64,000 bases of DNA from Taishania sp037189645 (GCA_037189645.1 JBBCIY010000005.1:310001-374000), one strand, 5' to 3'. Shown: positions 25,540 to 34,246, counted from the stretch's first letter. Numbers and translations: made by a program. Notes: generated by a model not told the origin, from the sequence alone.

Positions 25540-27174
25540 TTACATCATTCCCGGCATTCCTCCAGGCATTCCACCGTGCATGTGCGCACCTGCTTCTTCC
25601 GGCTCATCAGCGATAACTGCTTCCGTAGTCAGCAATAACGATGCGATAGAAGCTGCATTCTCAATAGCGATACGTGTTACCTTCGTCGGATCAATAACTC
25701 CTGCTTCGTACAGGTTTTCGAATTTATCCGTACGGGCATTGTACCCGAAGTCATCTTTTCCTTCACGTACTTTCTGCACGATGACCGCACCTTCTCCACC
25801 TGCGTTCGCAACAATCTGACGCAACGGCTCTTCAATCGCACGTTTTGCGATCTGGATACCTGTCGTCTCATCTTCGTTCGCTCCTTTCAGGTCTTCAAGG
25901 GCATCTATTGCACGAATCAAAGCAACACCACCACCTGGCACGATTCCTTCTTCAACAGCTGCTCTTGTCGCCGCCAGTGCATCGTCCACACGGTCTTTTT
26001 TCTCTTTCATCTCCACCTCAGTCGTTGCTCCGACATACAACACAGCAACTCCTCCGGCCAGCTTCGCCAGACGCTCCTGCAATTTCTCACGGTCATAATC
26101 CGAAGACGTCGCTTCAATCTGTGCTTTGATCTGGTTCACTCTCAGGTCGATCTCTTCTTTTTTACCTGATCCGTTGATGATCGTTGTATTGTCTTTATCG
26201 ATTTCAACTTTCTCAGCTGTTCCCAGGAATTCCAGTGTTGCATTTTCAAGCGTGTAGCCTCTTTCCTCTGAAATAACCTGTCCTCCTGTCAGGATAGCGA
26301 TATCTTCCAGCATCGCTTTTCTTCTGTCACCAAAGCCAGGCGCTTTTACAGCAGCGATCTTCAATGCTCCGCGGATCCTGTTTACTACCAGCGTAGCCAA
26401 TGCTTCACCATCCACATCTTCTGCGATGATCACCAGTGGTTTTCCTGACTGAGCTACCGGTTCAAGGATCGGAAGCAATTCCTTCATGTTGGAAATCTTC
26501 TTATCGTAGATAAGGATGTACGGGTGATCCAGTTCTGCGATCATTTTTTCCGTATTTGTCACAAAGTAAGGAGACAAATACCCTCTGTCGAACTGCATTC
26601 CTTCTACGGTTTTTACTTCCGTTTCCGTTCCTTTTGCTTCTTCAACAGTAATCACTCCTTCGTTACCTACTTTTTTCATTGCTTCTGCGATCAATGCTCC
26701 GATCGCTTCATCATTGTTCGCAGAAACAGAAGCAATCTGCTTGATCTTATCGTTATCAGAGCCAACTTCTTTTGAAATCGCTTTCAATGATTTTACAATT
26801 TCAATCACTGCTTTATCGATCCCTCTTTTCAGATCCATCGGGTTCGCACCGGCTGCTACGTTCTTCAATCCCGCGGAGATAATGGCCTGTGCCAGAACGG
26901 TCGCCGTAGTTGTTCCGTCTCCTGCGATGTCAGCCGTTTTGGAAGCCACTTCCTTCACAATCTGAGCCCCGATGTTCTCAATGCCATCTTTCAGCTCAAT
27001 TTCTTTCGCTACCGAAACACCATCTTTTGTAACATGCGGCGCACCGAATTTTTTACCGATCACCACATTTCTTCCTTTAGGTCCCAATGTTACTTTAACA
27101 GCATTTGCCAAAGCATCAACACCTTTTTTCAATTTCTCACGTGCTTCTACGTCGAAATAAATTTCTTTTGCCAT
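25540..27174 (-). CDS. groEL: Chaperonin GroEL
   Basis: A 544-residue chaperonin, full length for the family. It contains the equatorial GPKGRNVVI and VAKEIELKD regions, the GDGTTTATVLAQ nucleotide-binding loop (about 85-96), the apical domain, the DDALAATRAAVEEGIVPGGGVAL signature (about 396-418), and the C-terminal Gly-Met tail MHGGMPGGMPGMM. It folds cytosolic proteins together with GroES, which is encoded 27 bp upstream in the same operon. Confidence 0.98.
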   Translation of the reverse strand: MAKEIYFDVEAREKLKKGVDALANAVKVTLGPKGRNVVIGKKFGAPHVTKDGVSVAKEIELKDGIENIGAQIVKEVASKTADIAGDGTTTATVLAQAIISAGLKNVAAGANPMDLKRGIDKAVIEIVKSLKAISKEVGSDNDKIKQIASVSANNDEAIGALIAEAMKKVGNEGVITVEEAKGTETEVKTVEGMQFDRGYLSPYFVTNTEKMIAELDHPYILIYDKKISNMKELLPILEPVAQSGKPLVIIAEDVDGEALATLVVNRIRGALKIAAVKAPGFGDRRKAMLEDIAILTGGQVISEERGYTLENATLEFLGTAEKVEIDKDNTTIINGSGKKEEIDLRVNQIKAQIEATSSDYDREKLQERLAKLAGGVAVLYVGATTEVEMKEKKDRVDDALAATRAAVEEGIVPGGGVALIRAIDALEDLKGANEDETTGIQIAKRAIEEPLRQIVANAGGEGAVIVQKVREGKDDFGYNARTDKFENLYEAGVIDPTKVTRIAIENAASIASLLLTTEAVIADEPEEAGAHMHGGMPGGMPGMM

Positions 27175-27201
27175 TTTATCTGAAAATTTAGTTGTTAATT
27201 A

Positions 27202-27477
27202 TTAGAAAATACCATAAATGTCAGACTCCCGCATAATCAGGTATGCTTTACCATCCAACTTGATTTCCGTACCAGAATATTGCCCGTACAATACCTGGTC
27301 TCCGACTTTAACAGTCATCGGCTCATCTTTTTTCCCTCCTCCTGCAGCTACAACAGTTCCTTTTAACGGTTTTTCTTTCGCTGTGTCAGGAATGATGATT
27401 CCGCTAGCTGTTTTCTCTTCTGCCGGCGCCGGTTCTACCAGAACACGGTCAGCCAAAGGTTTGAATGAAATTGACAT
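27202..27477 (-). CDS. groES: Co-chaperonin GroES
   Basis: A 91-residue co-chaperonin that caps GroEL. It shows the family opening (FKPLADRVLVEP), the mobile loop with the GIIIP motif (SGIIIPDTAKEKP), and GDQVLYGQYSGTEIKLDGK-like strands. It is the first gene of the groES-groEL operon. The start at 27477 is 42 bp below a TTGGCAC element and an inverted repeat that look regulatory. Confidence 0.97.
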   Translation of the reverse strand: MSISFKPLADRVLVEPAPAEEKTASGIIIPDTAKEKPLKGTVVAAGGGKKDEPMTVKVGDQVLYGQYSGTEIKLDGKAYLIMRESDIYGIF

Positions 27478-27518
27478 ATAGTATACTTTTAATTTTTAAT
27501 GTTACGCTTCTGTTTTCG

Positions 27519-27534
27519 ACCAATTCTGTGCCAA
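27519..27534 (-). promoter_or_regulatory. Sigma-54-like element upstream of groES
   Basis: On the minus strand TTGGCACAGAATTGGT resembles a -24/-12 promoter: TGGCAC at -24 is intact, and the -12 end has G but not the canonical GC. It lies 42 bp above the groES start, and I see no TAnnTTTG box between it and the gene. A similar element (TTGGCACAGAAAATGG) precedes the large repeat protein gene at 29063. Confidence 0.4.
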
Positions 27535-27564
27535 TTGTTCTTTTGACTGAATTTGTCGGAAATG

Positions 27565-27582
27565 CTGTCAGAAAACTGACAG
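27565..27582. promoter_or_regulatory. Perfect inverted repeat upstream of groES
   Basis: CTGTCAG-AAAA-CTGACAG is a perfect 7-bp inverted repeat. Two more TGTCA/GACA half-sites lie on either side of it (around 27553-27590). It sits about 40 bp upstream of the TTGGCAC element, a usual distance for an activator operator. A regulator that binds here is inferred, not shown. Confidence 0.5.
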
Positions 27583-27601
27583 AGTGACATTCTCCAAATA
27601 A

Positions 27602-27633
27602 AAAAATCTGTAACATTTTCGCTACAGATTTTT
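27602..27633 (-). terminator. Terminator after the esterase gene
   Basis: An 11-bp stem, AAAAATCTGTA (27602-27612) with TACAGATTTTT (27623-27633), lies 35 bp after the esterase stop, and on the minus strand ends in a T-run. Confidence 0.8.
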
Positions 27634-27667
27634 AATACATATCAACAATACCGGCATTATGGAACGA

Positions 27668-28801
27668 TCATTCTTTGATGATCTTGCGGACCATTTTACC
27701 ATTTTTGGTTTCAACATGTAGCACATACATTCCCGGCCGGATGTTTTCCATGCTCAACTGAGACAGGTTACCGTTGAATGATCCGGCAAGCTTTCCGTTT
27801 GGCTCATACAAATCAACCGATACGACTTCATCGGTCGTGTTGATTGAAAGCATATCCTTTACAGGATTTGGGAATACCTGCAGATGATTGGAAGCAGTGG
27901 AACCGATCCCCAGATTATGACATACGGCCACCTCCTCTCTTTCATACTGCAATAAAAACTGTACGATCCTGGCTGCCACATCCGGCAGCTGGGCTGTCGG
28001 CCAGCCATGCCCCCCGCCAATGATCCTGACCAGGGAAATTTCTCGGGAATCCGTACCTTCGTGACAAAAGGTAATTTTCCTGACATTTGCATTGATATCG
28101 CTGACATCCGCAAGGTCATACGTCATTGCTCCACAGGTCGGGTAAGAAAACCCCGTTAACGGAAATTCGCTCCAGGCATCGGGCTGGTGGTTGGGATCCG
28201 GGTAAGCAACCGTATTGTCATTGTCTCCATGGATGTGCAGGACCGGCATTTTGATAAAACCGGCGCTTCCCAGGTAATTCGTAATATAAGCGCTTCCATT
28301 ATTGGCAGCATCGCCATACATATTGGCCGCAACAGGTGCAATCGCAGCGATCTTATCCGCCATTTCAATAGCCATCCGGTAAGCCAGGAAACCTCCGGCG
28401 GAATGCCCGGTTACAGACACTTTCCGTTTATTGATGGAATAATTGTCACACATGTAATCAATCATATCCTGCATAAACAGCAGGTCATCCGCAGGAGTTT
28501 CACCCAAAACCGCCCTGTTCCATCCGCCGGTATGAGCATCGGGGAAAACACCTATAAAATTATAGGTAGAGGCCAGTGCCGCGATACCGGAATAAGCTGC
28601 AATGCCGTCTCCGGAACCTCCGTCTCCGTGCAATGTAATGACAAGCGGGAGGTTGTTATCCATTTCTGCCGGAGCAGCGGGGAACTGTATCCAGAATTTC
28701 CGGGAAATCCCGTCAGATACGATATTCACTTCTTCTAATGATTGTGCTGAACAAAAAAACGAAATGAGCATTCCGTACAGCAAAGTAAACGTTGTTTTCA
28801 T
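27668..28801 (-). CDS. LpqC/PHB-depolymerase-like esterase with T9SS domain
   Basis: A 377-residue secreted alpha/beta hydrolase of the LpqC/feruloyl-esterase/PHB depolymerase group. It has a signal peptide (1-19), an oxyanion region LVITLHGDGGSG, the nucleophile elbow G-H-S134-A-G-G, an acid D195 in HGDNDNTV and H265 in GGGHGWP, so a complete catalytic triad is visible. The esterase part ends near 290, and residues about 306-377 form a type A T9SS domain (HLQVFPNPVKD ... MVRKIIKE). It is expected on the cell surface or secreted and could cleave ester links in plant or polyester polymers; the substrate is inferred from the family. Confidence 0.86.
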   Translation of the reverse strand: MKTTFTLLYGMLISFFCSAQSLEEVNIVSDGISRKFWIQFPAAPAEMDNNLPLVITLHGDGGSGDGIAAYSGIAALASTYNFIGVFPDAHTGGWNRAVLGETPADDLLFMQDMIDYMCDNYSINKRKVSVTGHSAGGFLAYRMAIEMADKIAAIAPVAANMYGDAANNGSAYITNYLGSAGFIKMPVLHIHGDNDNTVAYPDPNHQPDAWSEFPLTGFSYPTCGAMTYDLADVSDINANVRKITFCHEGTDSREISLVRIIGGGHGWPTAQLPDVAARIVQFLLQYEREEVAVCHNLGIGSTASNHLQVFPNPVKDMLSINTTDEVVSVDLYEPNGKLAGSFNGNLSQLSMENIRPGMYVLHVETKNGKMVRKIIKE

Positions 28802-29006
28802 AGATTTAGTTTTGGTGATTATTCACTTTATTAGTCCATCAGCCTGTAAAATTAAAAAAATAATTTCATCATTCCGAATACACACTAATAATCAACCATT
28901 TATTAAAGCAGAATAAAATTTTCAATAAAAAATAACAAAAACACAACTAACTGACATACAAAAGCATACACTTCAATCACCAGGAATTCATTTTTTTTTC
29001 AGAATT

Positions 29007-29022
29007 TTGGCACAGAAAATGG
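29007..29022 (+). promoter_or_regulatory. Sigma-54-like element upstream of the repeat protein
   Basis: TTGGCACAGAAAATGG, 41 bp upstream of the start at 29063, closely resembles the groES element. The -24 TTGGCAC is intact and the -12 G is at the expected place, but the canonical C is a G. A CTGACA half-site, like those in the groES repeat, lies about 55 bp upstream (28951-28956). I see no TAnnTTTG box between this element and the gene. Confidence 0.4.
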
Positions 29023-29062
29023 ATTCGGGGTAACATTACTCACAACATTAAAACAGTAGTTT

Positions 29063-32000
29063 ATGACTAAAATTATTACCGCTTTACTTGCAGCAATCAC
29101 TATCTGTTCCACTGTTTCTCTTTCGCAGAAGCTGGACCATGACCTGACGTCTCCATGGTTCATCGGAGCAAACGTCGGAGCGGCATGGAATCATACGGAT
29201 GTTAAGAACAAAACCCATTACGGCTGGGGGCTTGTATTGGGACGGTCGTTTAACCGGAACTATGCCAACCTGTTCAGCTATGACCTCAAATTCCGTTACC
29301 TAGGTGGCGCGTGGCGGGGCCAGAACAGGGCTTTAACCTATTTTGATGACTACACCAACACGACGTTGAGCCAGGATCCTACCAATTATAAAGACATTTA
29401 TGGCTTTTCACTGAACAATTTCCAGACAAAGGCACATGAATTTAACCTGGAGCTTTCCATACACCTCAATCGCCTTACTGAGCGTACAGGGCTCGACCCT
29501 TATATTTTCGGAGGAGTGGGTGCTACCTTCTACCGTTCGAAAGGTGATTTAACGGATGATTCCGAGTTTTTATACAATTACAACCTGCTTAATAACTATT
29601 CGAATACTGAATTAAGCACTTTTCTCAACCATGATTATGAAACAGACCTGGATGGAAGTCATGGTGGATTTAAAAGCCAGTTCATGGGACATCTGGGACT
29701 TGGAATCGGCTATTATTTCACCCGTAACTTTGCAATGGGGTTTGAGCATAAAACCACATTTTCACAGATCGACCATTTTGACGGTGTAATCAGCGATCAC
29801 GGAAAGTTCAAAAAAGACATCTACCATTACACCAGTCTGTATTTAAAAATCTACTTCAACAGAGGACGGGCACACCGCGACCAACCTCAACCGAACCCAA
29901 CCCCTTCCAATCCGACAACCCCTACGGTTCCGTCGAACCCGACAACTCCAACGACACCAACCAATCCTCCGGTTGACTGCCCGGACCCTTACATTTACCT
30001 GGGCACTGCTTCAAACAGTACTGTCAATCAACCTGTTTTCCAGATCAGCGGACGGATCCAAAACACAAATTTACAAGGCATCACCTCCACCCACAACGGT
30101 ATACAAACCGGTAATTTTGTGTACAATAACCGGGAAGAATTCAAAGGTACTTACCACCTCCAGCCGGGATTGAATACTATCGTACTGAATGCCGTGAACA
30201 ACTGTGGCAGCAGAACAGAAACAATCCACGTCAATTATGTTCCCGCATGTGACAATCCGGTCGTTCACTTTACCAGCCCCCGATCAGCGAATACGACTAC
30301 GGCGAATCCGTCAATAGCCGTTCAGGCACAGATCTCACAATTAGGAAACGGGCTGGTCCAAGTGTATGTAAACGGCCAGCAGACGAATAATTTCAACTAT
30401 AACAATTCAACAGGGATACTGACAAGCAATGTAGCGCTTCAGAATGGAAACAATACCATCCAGATCATTGCTTCCAATAATTGCGGAACCAATTCTCAGA
30501 CCGTACAGGTAGTATACAACAGGGTATGTCCGTCACCGGTCATTACGATCAATTCTCCCGGGACAAATTACGGGACAACCAACAGAGTGGAACTGGCGGC
30601 AGCGATACAAAACATCTCGAATGCCAGCCAGGTAGATGTATATGTAAACGGACAGGAACAAACCGACGGGAATTACCAGGCCGGAACTTCCGTTTTCAGA
30701 AAATCACTGAACCTTTACCAGGGGAAAAATACCATCATTATCCGCGCAACGAACAGCTGTGGCTCAAGTGAGCAAACCCTCGTATATGAATACGGACAGC
30801 CGTGCCTGGACCCAACTGTTGCAATCACCAATCCGTCAGGGCCCAGAGCAACTTCGAGCGCTTCTGCCTACACTGTACAGGCATCTATACAGAATGTAGT
30901 GAACCCGCAGGATATTATCTTTAAAGTAAACAATGTACAGATCACCAGCTTCAATTACAGCATCCAGACAGGTTTGTTCACTTCCAGCGTGCAGCTGAAC
31001 AGGGGAACCAACACTATTGAACTGTCTGTGAGCAATGATTGCGGCTATGCCAGCGCTTCCGCTACTGTTTCATACACTCCTCCATGTGATAATCCGGTAG
31101 TGAGCTGGAAACAGCCTGCTTCAAACACAACGGTATCTTCCGAAAGCTTCAATCTGGAAGCATTGGTCACAAATATCAATTCTGCCAATGATGTTTTACT
31201 TACAGTGAACGGAGAAGTACAGCCGGCAGGAACCTATACAAGCAGCACGGGTATTTACAGGAAACCGATCGTGCTGAAAAAAGGTAACAATGCTATTCAG
31301 CTGAAAGCAGTGAACTACTGCGGGGAGGCGCTTATTTCCCTTAACATTCACTACAAAGGTGAAGCAGTAGCTGCAGGAAACAAACCTTCCGTGACATATA
31401 CCAATAACTGTAATGTTGAAGTCCCGGCAGGTATGGTTAAATTCACCGGAAAAGTAACGGATGTGTCTGAAACTTCCCAGATCGTGGTAAAACTGAACAA
31501 TGTGATCCAGACGGACGTTGTCTATACCAAGATCACAAACGGGTTCAGCTTTGAGCTGGAAACCAGGGCGGGATATTCAAAAACACTGGTACTGGAAGTC
31601 ATTGCCAGCAACATGCTCGGAACCATGAGCCAAAAATGTTCTGTCACAACAATGGCTCCTGTAGTTGTTGACCGGGAGATCGTCATTTGTCACAACATCA
31701 GTGGAGTAAAACAAACCCTTACCATCAAGGAATCGCAGTGGGAGGAATACCAGCGTGCCGGCGCAACACAGGGAGCCTGCCCGGAGGTTGTGGACAAAGA
31801 TATACAGGTCTGTCTGACCCAGAACGGCAGAAAGGTGACCCTTACCATTAAAGAATCGCAATGGTCTCGCTATGAGAAAGCAGGAGCCGTACGAGGAGCT
31901 TGCCCGGAAGCGGTTGACAATGACATCGTCATCTGTGTTCCCAAAGGAAAAGAACGCATCACTATGACGATCAAAGAGTCACAATGGCCGGCTTACCAGG

Positions 32001-32731
32001 AAAAAGGAGCGACATTGGGAGAATGCCCGGAAGTAGTCGACAACGACATCATCGTATGTGTACCGGACGGAAACACAAAAGTGACAATGACCATCAAGGA
32101 ATCGCAATGGCCCCGGTACCAAAAGATGGGTGCAACACTGGGCGGATGCCCGGTAGAAGACCCGGAGATTGTTATTTGTCTCCGAACCGGAGCACAATTG
32201 AATACATTAACGATCAGGCAGTCTGAGTGGCCGGAATACCAAGCCAAAGGAGCATTCTTAGGACCTTGCCCGGAAATTGTGGACCAGGACATCATGATCT
32301 GTATGCCTGACGCAAACGGTAACCTGGTCACATTGACTATCAAACAATCTCAATGGAGCAGCTTCCAGGAGCAGGGAGCAACTTTGGGAGCATGTCAGAC
32401 CGGGAATGCCAACAATGAAAGCAATGCATCGGAAAATACAGCGCCATCCTCCGGAGGTATGCTGATCTGCATCGAAGAGAATGGTGTATTTGTCACTAAA
32501 ACAATCCTGCCAACGGAATGGAGGAAATACCAGCAGCTTGGAGCAACCAGGGGAGCATGTGTCGACGAAGGGACGAAAGAAAACTCAACCACTCCGGGGA
32601 AAGTTATCCCCACACGCAGACCGTCTACGGTAATCGGCACTACGAAACCCTCCACAACTACCACGACAACGCCTCAGGGTACGAAAGGAAGGACTGAAAC
32701 AATACGACAATCACAAGGCCGGACAGAATAA
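29063..32731 (+). CDS. Barrel-plus-repeats outer-membrane protein with seven Cys-repeats
   Basis: A 1222-residue protein in four parts. Residues 1-21 are a signal peptide. Residues about 25-275 are a beta-barrel-like domain with Gly/aromatic strands (WFIGANVGAAWNH, YGWGLVLGRSF, ...GVGATFY, GHLGLGIGYYF, YTSLYLKIYF). A Pro/Thr/Asn-rich linker (about 278-306) leads to five or six Ig-like units of about 90 residues, each starting near a Cys (CDNP, CPSP, CLDP, CDNP) and containing VNG/VNN ... NTI ... NxCG. The C-terminus (about 870-1172) holds seven tandem Cys-bounded repeats, followed by a Ser/Thr-rich tail. There is no T9SS domain; the C-terminal modules could be periplasmic or surface exposed. 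Function is unknown. Confidence 0.85.
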   Translation: MTKIITALLAAITICSTVSLSQKLDHDLTSPWFIGANVGAAWNHTDVKNKTHYGWGLVLGRSFNRNYANLFSYDLKFRYLGGAWRGQNRALTYFDDYTNTTLSQDPTNYKDIYGFSLNNFQTKAHEFNLELSIHLNRLTERTGLDPYIFGGVGATFYRSKGDLTDDSEFLYNYNLLNNYSNTELSTFLNHDYETDLDGSHGGFKSQFMGHLGLGIGYYFTRNFAMGFEHKTTFSQIDHFDGVISDHGKFKKDIYHYTSLYLKIYFNRGRAHRDQPQPNPTPSNPTTPTVPSNPTTPTTPTNPPVDCPDPYIYLGTASNSTVNQPVFQISGRIQNTNLQGITSTHNGIQTGNFVYNNREEFKGTYHLQPGLNTIVLNAVNNCGSRTETIHVNYVPACDNPVVHFTSPRSANTTTANPSIAVQAQISQLGNGLVQVYVNGQQTNNFNYNNSTGILTSNVALQNGNNTIQIIASNNCGTNSQTVQVVYNRVCPSPVITINSPGTNYGTTNRVELAAAIQNISNASQVDVYVNGQEQTDGNYQAGTSVFRKSLNLYQGKNTIIIRATNSCGSSEQTLVYEYGQPCLDPTVAITNPSGPRATSSASAYTVQASIQNVVNPQDIIFKVNNVQITSFNYSIQTGLFTSSVQLNRGTNTIELSVSNDCGYASASATVSYTPPCDNPVVSWKQPASNTTVSSESFNLEALVTNINSANDVLLTVNGEVQPAGTYTSSTGIYRKPIVLKKGNNAIQLKAVNYCGEALISLNIHYKGEAVAAGNKPSVTYTNNCNVEVPAGMVKFTGKVTDVSETSQIVVKLNNVIQTDVVYTKITNGFSFELETRAGYSKTLVLEVIASNMLGTMSQKCSVTTMAPVVVDREIVICHNISGVKQTLTIKESQWEEYQRAGATQGACPEVVDKDIQVCLTQNGRKVTLTIKESQWSRYEKAGAVRGACPEAVDNDIVICVPKGKERITMTIKESQWPAYQEKGATLGECPEVVDNDIIVCVPDGNTKVTMTIKESQWPRYQKMGATLGGCPVEDPEIVICLRTGAQLNTLTIRQSEWPEYQAKGAFLGPCPEIVDQDIMICMPDANGNLVTLTIKQSQWSSFQEQGATLGACQTGNANNESNASENTAPSSGGMLICIEENGVFVTKTILPTEWRKYQQLGATRGACVDEGTKENSTTPGKVIPTRRPSTVIGTTKPSTTTTTTPQGTKGRTETIRQSQGRTE
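29978..31660 (+). repeat. Tandem Ig-like units of the repeat protein
   Basis: The coding region holds about five clear units of roughly 90 residues and a sixth degenerate one. Each has C-x-x-P at the start, a VYVNG or KVNN turn, and an N-x-C-G near the end (N-N-C-G, N-S-C-G, N-D-C-G, N-Y-C-G). The DNA is diverged between units. Confidence 0.75.
31670..32575 (+). repeat. Seven tandem Cys-bounded 40-44-residue repeats
   Basis: The repeat consensus is I-[VC]-C-x(7-10)-[TV]-[LM]-T-I-[KR]-[EQ]-S-[QE]-W-x(2)-[YF]-x(3)-G-A-x-x-G-x-C-P-E. Copies begin at about 31670, 31793, 31913, 32036, 32156, 32282 and 32459. The first has ICHN, the others have C-L, C-V, C-M or C-I. Copies 1-6 are contiguous; copy 7 follows a Ser/Asn spacer and is more diverged (LPTEW). 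Confidence 0.85.
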
Positions 32732-32734
32732 GGT

Positions 32735-32773
32735 AAAAAGAAAGGGAAGTGTCAGACACTTCCCTTTCTTTTT
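32735..32773. terminator. Bidirectional terminator between repeat protein and dacB
   Basis: A near-perfect 19-bp inverted repeat, AAAAAGAAAGGGAAGTGTC with its complement (32735-32753 / 32755-32773), lies between the convergent repeat protein and dacB genes. A/T tails on both sides allow it to work in both directions. Confidence 0.85.
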
Positions 32774-32794
32774 TACATCTCGTCAGTATGGCAA

Positions 32795-34246
32795 TCACTC
32801 TTTTACCAGTGCATTCATGAGCAACTCCATCTGTTGCACAACCTGCTTGTTGGAGCAGGTATAATTATTGACAATGAAAGCAAACGCGATACGCTTGCCG
32901 GAGCTCGTTTCCGCATAGCCGGCATACGATTTGGTCCGGCGCATCGTGCCACTTTTGGCATGGATCCGTCCGTGAGCCGCCTGGTTCCTGGCAACACTTT
33001 TCAAGGTCCCGCTTATTCCCGCTACCGGCAACGTTTCATAAAAATCCGCTTTGCTTCCTGAGTTATTCATATATACCAGGAGATCACACATTGTTCTGGC
33101 TGTAATTGCGTTTGTACGGGACAGCCCGCTCCCGTCGTTCAGGTACAATGCCTTTGCATTCAGTTTTTCTTTCCAGTAACCGAGCATATTGGTACTTGCA
33201 TCGTCATGCCCTCCCTTCCCGGACTTGACAAAAGAAGCCAGGCGCATCAGTCCTTCCGCAAACACATTGATGCTCTCGTAATTTGTCACCACAGCGATCT
33301 CTTTGACTGTTTTCCCACGGTGATCAAGGATCTTCTTCCAGGTGGAAACCGGCCTTCTCAATGGATATTCTCTTGTACAGGCGGCCTTTCCCTGGTGGCT
33401 GATGCCCATTTCCGACAGCTTTCTGCTGAAATCCAAAGCCAGTTGCAATTCAGGGTTAGGAAGGCTTCCTTTTACCATAAAATCCCCTGTGTTCTGAGGA
33501 AGGGTGCCTCTCCCCTCTCTTATATAGGAATAAGGCGCTCCGAAAATATAGGAATTATCACCGGCTTTGACAGAGGAAACAATGTTGTTGGTAAATTTCA
33601 AAGAGTCTACCCTGGGAACGGTATAGATCAGTTCGGTCAGCTTCCCGGCAGGAGCTGTTCTGAAATGGTATTCGATCAGGTTGTCGTATACCATTGCACC
33701 TGAAAAATGCGCCCCGTAGTAATTTCCGATATCGCCCCACAGCCAGTCGTCAGGCACTCCTTCGTAACCATAGTCTGATCCGTCCGCATAAATATTCCCG
33801 TTCACCTGGCGGATACCGGCAGCCAGCAGCGCGTTTCCCCATTCATTCAAAAAGCCGGCCCGGTCACCAGGATCAAAAAATTTGCTTCCGAGTGACATAT
33901 CTCCTCCGCCGATGATCCAGATATCGCCCGTTAAAATGCTGTCCGATATGGTTCCGTTATAAAACAGCGATGTCACCGGCCTGTAATCTCCCCCCAGGTT
34001 ATCCAGCGCATATGCAGTAGAGAACAGCTTGGTCGTAGATGCCGGCGCCAGCAAACGTTCACTGCCATAATCCATGATCACTTTCCGGGACGTTACATCT
34101 ACGGCGTAAATCCCTATGGATGCATTGGCAAACTCAGGATAAGCAATAAATTTATTCACGGCATCCTGAGAGCCTGATTGTGAATGTACTGAATTGACTG
34201 CTACAGATAATCCTAAAAACAAGAACGTCACAAAATTCCTCATCAT
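32795..34246 (-). CDS. dacB: D-Ala-D-Ala carboxypeptidase/endopeptidase, PBP4 type
   Basis: A peptidase S13 (PBP4/DacB) protein of about 483 residues from the start used here. It cleaves D-Ala-D-Ala ends and meso-DAP cross-links in periplasmic peptidoglycan. The three active-site motifs are visible: SxxK as APASTTK (S70, K73), SxN as ESINVFAEG, and KTG as AKSGTMR. The large insertion between motifs 1 and 2, typical of the class, contains DIWIIGGGDMSLGS. I chose the start at 34246 because the signal peptide (MMRNFVTFLFLGLSVAVNSVHSQ) begins there; an ATG at 34318 would extend past the divergent promoter of the glycosyltransferase gene. Confidence 0.92.
   Translation of the reverse strand: MMRNFVTFLFLGLSVAVNSVHSQSGSQDAVNKFIAYPEFANASIGIYAVDVTSRKVIMDYGSERLLAPASTTKLFSTAYALDNLGGDYRPVTSLFYNGTISDSILTGDIWIIGGGDMSLGSKFFDPGDRAGFLNEWGNALLAAGIRQVNGNIYADGSDYGYEGVPDDWLWGDIGNYYGAHFSGAMVYDNLIEYHFRTAPAGKLTELIYTVPRVDSLKFTNNIVSSVKAGDNSYIFGAPYSYIREGRGTLPQNTGDFMVKGSLPNPELQLALDFSRKLSEMGISHQGKAACTREYPLRRPVSTWKKILDHRGKTVKEIAVVTNYESINVFAEGLMRLASFVKSGKGGHDDASTNMLGYWKEKLNAKALYLNDGSGLSRTNAITARTMCDLLVYMNNSGSKADFYETLPVAGISGTLKSVARNQAAHGRIHAKSGTMRRTKSYAGYAETSSGKRIAFAFIVNNYTCSNKQVVQQMELLMNALVKE

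Noticed and set aside
27478..27667. CIRCE/HrcA operator upstream of groES
   Set aside because: I searched for TTAGCACTC-N9-GAGTGCTAA-like sequence and found none; only the TTGGCAC and CTGTCAG elements are present.
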